The notes beneath the pieces were generated by a model that was not told where the DNA came from, searched no databases, and saw only the letters and a list, made by a program, of their open reading frames with translations. From Streptomyces zaomyceticus (lineage in GTDB: Bacteria; Actinomycetota; Actinomycetes; Streptomycetales; Streptomycetaceae), in assembly GCF_014656215.1 (NCBI RefSeq), contig NZ_BNBZ01000003.1, positions 248,001-312,000 of the forward strand: a DNA stretch of 64,000 nucleotides, read 5' to 3'. Position numbers and translations under genes: made by a program. How positions within the stretch are numbered: position 1 is the stretch's first letter; the number at the start of each line of letters is the position of its first letter. Of the stretch, positions 59,305 through 64,000 are shown one piece after another.

Positions 59305-59898
59305 TTAGAGCGCGCCCTTCGTGGAGGGGAGGATTCCGGCGGCGCGCGGGTCGCGCTCGGAGGCGTAACGGAGGGCGCGGGCGAACGCCTTGAACTGGCA
59401 CTCCACGATGTGGTGCGCGTTGCGCCCGTACGGGACGTGGATGTGCAGCGCGATCTGGGCCTGGGCGACGAAGGACTCGAAGATGTGCCGGGTCATCGTC
59501 GTGTCGTACGAGCCGATCATCGGCGCCATGTTCTCGGGCTCGGTGTGCACGAGGTACGGGCGGCCGGAGAGGTCGACGGTCACCTGGGCCAGCGACTCGT
59601 CCAGCGGGACGGTGCAGTTGCCGAAGCGGTAGATCCCGACCTTGTCGCCGAGGGCCTGCTTGAAGGCGGCGCCGAGGGCGAGGGCGGTGTCCTCGATGGT
59701 GTGGTGCGAGTCGATGTGCAGGTCGCCGTCGGTCTTGACGGTCAGATCGAACAGACCGTGCCGGCCGAGCTGGTCGAGCATGTGGTCGTAGAAGCCGACC
59801 CCGGTCGACACATCGACCTTTCCGGTGCCGTCGAGGTCGATCTCGACGACGACGGAGGTCTCCTTGGTGGTGCGCTCAACGCGGCCTACGCGGCTCAT
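59305..59898 (-). CDS. hisB: Imidazoleglycerol-phosphate dehydratase
   Basis: A 197-residue monofunctional HisB. Manganese-binding His/Glu lie in [13 protein letters not shown] and [31 protein letters not shown] is also typical. It dehydrates IGP to imidazole acetol phosphate. The ATG overlaps the hisC stop. Confidence 0.97.
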   Translation of the reverse strand: MSRVGRVERTTKETSVVVEIDLDGTGKVDVSTGVGFYDHMLDQLGRHGLFDLTVKTDGDLHIDSHHTIEDTALALGAAFKQALGDKVGIYRFGNCTVPLDESLAQVTVDLSGRPYLVHTEPENMAPMIGSYDTTMTRHIFESFVAQAQIALHIHVPYGRNAHHIVECQFKAFARALRYASERDPRAAGILPSTKGAL

Positions 59899-61001
59899 CG
59901 CTCCTGCTCCTTCATCAATTCACGAACCGCGTCGAGGAACGCGTCGTTCTCTTCGGGGGTGCCGGCGGTGACCCGCAGCCATCCCGGTACGCCGTTGTCC
60001 CGGACCAGGACGCCCCGGTCGAGGATCCGTTGCCAGGCCGCGTGGGTGTCGGGGAACTTCCCGAACTGCACGAAGTTGGCGTCCGAATCGGTGACCTCGC
60101 AGCCGATCCCGCGCAGCTCGGTGACGAGCCGGTCGCGCTCGGCCTTGAGCTGCTCGACGTACCCGAGGAGGGTGTCGGTGTGCTCCAGGGCGGCGAGCGC
60201 GGTGGCCTGGGTGACGGCCGAGAGGTGGTACGGCAGACGGACCAGCTGGACGGCGTCGACCACGGCCGGGTCGGCGGCGAGGTAGCCGAGGCGCAGTCCG
60301 GCGGCGCCGAAGGCCTTGGACATGGTCCGGGAGATCACCAGGTTCGGGCGGCCCTCGACGAGCGGCAGCAGGGAGTCCCGGTGGCTGAACTCCACGTACG
60401 CCTCGTCGACGACCACCATGGAGGGCTTGGCCGCCTGGGCCGCCTCGTAGAGGGCGCGGACGGTGTCGGCGGCGACCGCGGTGCCGGTGGGATTGTTGGG
60501 CGAGGTGATGAACACGACGTCGGGCCGGTGCTCGGCGATCGCCTTCTCCGCCGCCGCCGGGTCGATCGTGAAGTCCTCGTTGCGCGGACCGGAGATCCAG
60601 CCGGTGCCGGTGCCGCGGGCGATCAGCGCGTGCATCGAGTACGAGGGCTCGAAGCCGATCGCGGTACGGCCCGGGCCGCCGAAGGTCTGGAGGAGTTGCT
60701 GGAGGACCTCGTTGGATCCGTTGGCCGCCCACACGTTCTCGACGGCGACGGGGTGCTTCCCGGTCCGGGTGAGGTAGCGGGCGAGCTCGGTGCGGAGCTC
60801 GACCGCGTCCCGGTCGGGGTAGCGGTTGAGGGTACGGGCGGCCTCGGCGACCCGCTCCGCGATCCGGGCCACCAGCGGCTCGGGCAGCGGGTACGGGTTC
60901 TCGTTGGTGTTCAGCTGGACGGGGACGTCGAGCTGGGGCGCGCCGTAGGGGGACTTGCCGCGCAGCTCGTCCCGGACGGGGAGATCATCGATTCCGGTCA
61001 C
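59895..61001 (-). CDS. hisC: Histidinol-phosphate aminotransferase
   Basis: A 368-residue PLP aminotransferase: [30 protein letters not shown], the PLP Lys in [17 protein letters not shown], and [11 protein letters not shown]. Transfers an amino group from glutamate to imidazole acetol phosphate. GTG 61001 overlaps the hisD stop (GTGA). Confidence 0.97.
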   Translation of the reverse strand: MTGIDDLPVRDELRGKSPYGAPQLDVPVQLNTNENPYPLPEPLVARIAERVAEAARTLNRYPDRDAVELRTELARYLTRTGKHPVAVENVWAANGSNEVLQQLLQTFGGPGRTAIGFEPSYSMHALIARGTGTGWISGPRNEDFTIDPAAAEKAIAEHRPDVVFITSPNNPTGTAVAADTVRALYEAAQAAKPSMVVVDEAYVEFSHRDSLLPLVEGRPNLVISRTMSKAFGAAGLRLGYLAADPAVVDAVQLVRLPYHLSAVTQATALAALEHTDTLLGYVEQLKAERDRLVTELRGIGCEVTDSDANFVQFGKFPDTHAAWQRILDRGVLVRDNGVPGWLRVTAGTPEENDAFLDAVRELMKEQER

Positions 61002-62350
61002 TTGGTCTCCGGCACCTTCCATCCGAAACGGGCCTTGATCGCCGCGCCGTGGGCCGGGAGGTCCTCCGCCTCGGCGAGGGTGACGACGTGGTGGGCCACG
61101 TCGGCGAGCGCGTCGCGCGTGTAGTCCACGATGTGCACCCCGCGCAGGAAGGACTGCACGGAGAGGCCCGAGGAGTGGCAGGCGCAGCCGCCGGTGGGCA
61201 GGACGTGGTTGGAGCCGGCGCAGTAGTCGCCGAGCGAGACCGGCGCCCAGGGGCCGACGAAGATCGCGCCCGCGTTGCGGACGCGGTCGGCGACGGCGGC
61301 GGCGTCGGCGGTCTGGATCTCCAGGTGCTCGGCGCCGTAGGCGTCGACGACCTTGAGGCCGTCGGCGAGGTCGCGGACGAGGACGATCGCGGACTGGCGG
61401 CCGGCCAGGGCCGGGACGATCCGGTCGTCGACGTGCTTGGAGGCGGCGACCTGGGTCTTCAGCTCGGCCTCGGTGGCGGCGGCCAGCTCGTCCGAGTCGG
61501 TGACGAGGACGGAGGCGGCCATCGGGTCGTGCTCGGCCTGGCTGATGAGGTCGGCGGCGACGTGCACGGGGTCGGCGGTGGAGTCCGCGAGGATCGCGAT
61601 CTCCGTCGGGCCGGCCTCGGCGTCGATGCCGATGCGGCCCTTGAGGAGGCGCTTGGCGGCGGCCACGTAGATGTTGCCGGGGCCGGTGACCAGGTTGACG
61701 GGGGCGCAGCCGGGCTCGCCGTCCGCGTCCTCGCTGTCGGCGGTGCCGTACGCGAACATGGCGATCGCCTGGGCGCCGCCCGCGGCGTACACCTCGTCGA
61801 CGCCGAGGAGGGCGCAGGCGGCGAGGATCGTCGGGTGCGGGAGCCCGCCGAACTCCTTCTGCGGGGGCGAGGCGACGGCCAGGCCCTCGACGCCTGCCTC
61901 CTGGGCCGGGACGACGTTCATCACGACGGAGGACGGGTAGACGGCGCGGCCGCCCGGGACGTAGAGGCCGACGCGCTCGACCGGGATCCACTTCTCGGTG
62001 ACCGTGCCGCCGGGGACGACCTGGGTGGTGTGGGTGGTGCGGCGCTGCTCGCGGTGGACGAGGCGGGCGCGCCGGATGGACTCCTCGAGGGCGGCGCGGA
62101 CGGCCGGGTCGAGCTCGTCGAGGGCGCGGTCGATCGCCTCGGCAGGGACGCGCAGGCTCGGGACGCGGACCTGGTCGAATTTCTCCCCGTAGTCGATCAC
62201 CGCGGCCGCGCCATGATGCCTGACGTCCTCGCAGATCGGCCGCACCGTCTCCAGGGCGGCTTCCACGTCGAACTCGGCACGGGGCAGCAGGTCGCGCAGG
62301 GCGGAACCCTCGGGGAGGGTCTCGCCGCGCAGATCGATTCGAGAGATCAC
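60998..62350 (-). CDS. hisD: Histidinol dehydrogenase
   Basis: A 450-residue NAD- and zinc-dependent enzyme performing the last two oxidations of histidine synthesis. Typical blocks: [24 protein letters not shown] (in part), [33 protein letters not shown] with Gln/His zinc ligands, and [20 protein letters not shown]. The GTG 62350 is the start of the his operon, 40 bp from a palindrome at 62390. Confidence 0.97.
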   Translation of the reverse strand: MISRIDLRGETLPEGSALRDLLPRAEFDVEAALETVRPICEDVRHHGAAAVIDYGEKFDQVRVPSLRVPAEAIDRALDELDPAVRAALEESIRRARLVHREQRRTTHTTQVVPGGTVTEKWIPVERVGLYVPGGRAVYPSSVVMNVVPAQEAGVEGLAVASPPQKEFGGLPHPTILAACALLGVDEVYAAGGAQAIAMFAYGTADSEDADGEPGCAPVNLVTGPGNIYVAAAKRLLKGRIGIDAEAGPTEIAILADSTADPVHVAADLISQAEHDPMAASVLVTDSDELAAATEAELKTQVAASKHVDDRIVPALAGRQSAIVLVRDLADGLKVVDAYGAEHLEIQTADAAAVADRVRNAGAIFVGPWAPVSLGDYCAGSNHVLPTGGCACHSSGLSVQSFLRGVHIVDYTRDALADVAHHVVTLAEAEDLPAHGAAIKARFGWKVPETK

Positions 62351-62389
62351 GGGTCAATTCTCGCAGACGGCCCACAGCGTCGGTCGCCC

Positions 62390-62406
62390 GTATCACTGGC
62401 TGATAC
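62390..62406. promoter_or_regulatory. Palindrome in the his operon promoter region
   Basis: GTATCA-CTGGC-TGATAC is a perfect inverted repeat 40 bp upstream of hisD. An operator or promoter element is likely by position; no regulator is identified. Confidence 0.5.
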
Positions 62407-62512
62407 ACGCCACACTGGCGTCTTGTCGCCACTCCTGACCGTTAGCGTTCAGCCCGTCACTCAACGGGAAGAACGGCTGTACGAATCCACGAAACCCCTG
62501 AAACGGATCGAG

Positions 62513-62579
62513 AACCGGTCGGGAGACCGGCCGGGGGACCGCTCGACGGACCGGCCGGGAACCGGTCGGGAGACCGGCC
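62513..62579. repeat. 20-bp direct repeat pair before the last gene
   Basis: AACCGGTCGGGAGACCGGCC occurs at 62513-62532 and 62560-62579, 47 bp apart, each internally palindromic around ACCGG/CCGG(T). It lies 55-120 bp upstream of the terminal gene, on its promoter side. Confidence 0.8.
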
Positions 62580-62633
62580 CGGAACGGGATCGCGGAATCG
62601 TGGGAACGATCGTGGAAAGCGAGGGGGGCGGCA

Positions 62634-64000
62634 GTGACCGAGCCGCACGACGACGGGATGCCGGACGGGCTCACGGGCCCTGAGCGGGCCGTGTGGCGGG
62701 CGTTCCGGATCGGCAGGACGTGCGATCTGACGGAGGGGATCGCGGAGCGGGACGATCCCTTCGGGGGACGGGAGTGGGGAGAGGAGCGGAGCGTCCGCGC
62801 CGACGTGGTGGCGCTGCTGCTGCTCGCCGGGCCGCCGGCCCGGTCCGGGCGGGTGGCCGCGCTGAAGCTGCGCGGGGTCCGGATCACCGGCGTGCTGAAC
62901 CTGGCGGGCGGGACGATAGGGCCGTACGTCGAGCTGCACGGCTGCCGGTTCGACGGAGAGGTGGTGCTGCCCGAGGCCCGCTTCGGCACCCTGCGGATGG
63001 TCGAGTGCTCCCTGCCTCGCCTGGAGGCGGCCCGGCTGCACACCGAGGGGGACCTGCACCTGCCGCGCTGCCGGGTGAAGCGCGGGATCCGGCTCACCGA
63101 CGCGCAGATCGGCACGGACCTGCTCGTCAACCAGATCCAGGTGTGGCCGGACCGGCGGGGCCGCGCGATCGCGGCGGACGGCCTGGTGGTCGCCCAGGAC
63201 CTCCAGGCCGAGCTGATCGAGACGCACGGGGAGCTGAGCCTGCGCGGCGCGAAGGTCGGCGTCTCGCTGAGCCTGCGCGGCAGTGTGCTGCGGGGCGCGC
63301 AGGGCCGCCGCGCGCTCAACGCACCGCAACTGACGGTGGAGCGCTCGCTCTATCTGAACGCGGCCTGGGTGTACGAGGACTCCGGGACGTACGGGAACTC
63401 GGGGTACCCGGGCGGCGGTTCGACGTCCACCCCGCCGTACGGCGTGACGCCCGCCCAGGGCGCCCGCCGCAAACCGGTCGAGTGCCACGGCGGGGTGCGG
63501 CTCGACGACGGCCGCTTCGGTGACGCCGTGGACCTGCACTACGCCCGGTTCGTGCTGAGCGGGGCACGCCGGGAGGAGGTCTCGCTGCGCAGGATCGTCA
63601 CCCCGGAGCTCCGGTTCAACGGCGAGCGCCCGGAGGAGGGCCGCGTCGTGCTCAACGGCGCGAAGGTCGTCACCCTGATCGACCTGTCGACCGCCTGGCC
63701 GGGTCCCGGCGGGCTCGCGATGGGCGGCTTCGCCTACGAGAACCTCGTGCCGTACGGGCACTTCCCGCTGGCCCGGCGTCTGGAGTGGGTCGCGGCGGCG
63801 ACCCCGGAGTACGCGCCCGAGCCGTACGAGCGGCTGGCGACGGTCCTGCGCAACAGCGGGGAGGACGCCGACGCCCGTGAGGTGCTGCTCGCCAAGCAGC
63901 GACGCAGACGGGAGACCCTGCCGCTGGCGGGGAAGCTGTGGGGATACCTCCAGGACTGGACCGTGGCCTACGGCTACCGGCCGGGCCGGGCGGCGCTGTG
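62634..64000 (+). CDS. Beta-helix-like putative membrane-associated protein, partial
   Basis: The first ~455 residues of a gene running off the window. GTG 62634 (VTEPHDDGMPDGL) has GAGGGGGG 5 nt upstream. Repeated short hydrophobic strands (LKLRGVRITGVLNLAGGTI, VELHGCRFDGEVVLPEA, LSLRGAKVGVSLSLRG) suggest a right-handed beta-helix, like pentapeptide-repeat relatives. A charged helical stretch (REVLLAKQRRRRETL) near the end may precede membrane helices beyond the edge. Streptomyces homologues are, from memory, often labelled 'membrane-associated oxidoreductase', for which I see no cofactor motif. Confidence 0.75.
   Translation, partial: MTEPHDDGMPDGLTGPERAVWRAFRIGRTCDLTEGIAERDDPFGGREWGEERSVRADVVALLLLAGPPARSGRVAALKLRGVRITGVLNLAGGTIGPYVELHGCRFDGEVVLPEARFGTLRMVECSLPRLEAARLHTEGDLHLPRCRVKRGIRLTDAQIGTDLLVNQIQVWPDRRGRAIAADGLVVAQDLQAELIETHGELSLRGAKVGVSLSLRGSVLRGAQGRRALNAPQLTVERSLYLNAAWVYEDSGTYGNSGYPGGGSTSTPPYGVTPAQGARRKPVECHGGVRLDDGRFGDAVDLHYARFVLSGARREEVSLRRIVTPELRFNGERPEEGRVVLNGAKVVTLIDLSTAWPGPGGLAMGGFAYENLVPYGHFPLARRLEWVAAATPEYAPEPYERLATVLRNSGEDADAREVLLAKQRRRRETLPLAGKLWGYLQDWTVAYGYRPGRAAL

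Overview
The window is chromosomal DNA from a Streptomyces. The G+C content is very high, genes sit back to back with ATGA/GTGA stop-start overlaps, and GTG or TTG starts are frequent. Two secreted proteins are recognisably Streptomyces: a trypsin very like the S. griseus enzyme and a guanyl-specific RNase of the RNase Sa type. The gltBD - lgt - trp - his gene order is the one I recall from S. coelicolor. I could run no database search, so every family call is a reading of the protein sequence.

Bases 1-8.1 kb hold a mixed set: an AraC regulator divergent from a GH35 beta-galactosidase, the secreted trypsin, a small HExxH metalloprotease-like protein with a C-terminal zinc ribbon, a DUF4291 protein, a GNAT acetyltransferase, an ankyrin/HEAT repeat protein and the secreted RNase. 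Short GC-rich tandem arrays lie between several of these genes.

Bases 8.3-22.7 kb are a steroid C/D-ring (HIP-CoA) catabolic locus of the KstR2 regulon type: two SDRs, echA20, ipdA, ipdB and ipdC, fadA6, kstR2, ipdF, fadE30 and two further acyl-CoA dehydrogenases. Two 20-bp palindromes of the same design lie in its two divergent promoters. A tyrosine phosphatase and a DEAD-box helicase sit in the middle. No FadD3-like CoA ligase is present, so ring entry must be supplied from elsewhere. Bases 22.7-28.1 kb add an uncharacterised gene, a flavin oxidoreductase-like gene, a VOC protein, and a PadR gene divergent from a coupled LLM oxidoreductase - SDR - esterase operon with a clear operator candidate.

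Bases 28.2-35.6 kb carry glutamate synthase (gltB, gltD) and a VIT-family membrane protein. Bases 35.9-44.3 kb are the most intriguing part: seven overlapping genes on one strand, made of four ADP-ribosylglycohydrolase-family paralogues (one with eroded catalytic motifs), a ribokinase, a class III CoA-transferase and a CitE/HpcH-type lyase. This looks like an undescribed pathway that cleaves a ribosyl compound, salvages the ribose and perhaps degrades the acid left over.

Bases 44.4-62.4 kb are housekeeping genes on the minus strand: lgt, a DsbA-like thioredoxin, trpA, trpB, trpM, trpC, three small membrane-protein genes, trpE, hisI, then (after a TIGR03085 gene and an ArsR-MFS pair) hisF, ridA, priA, hisH, a 54-residue membrane protein, hisB, hisC and hisD. 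No trpF is seen, as expected where PriA serves both pathways. The window ends inside a large beta-helix-like protein gene.
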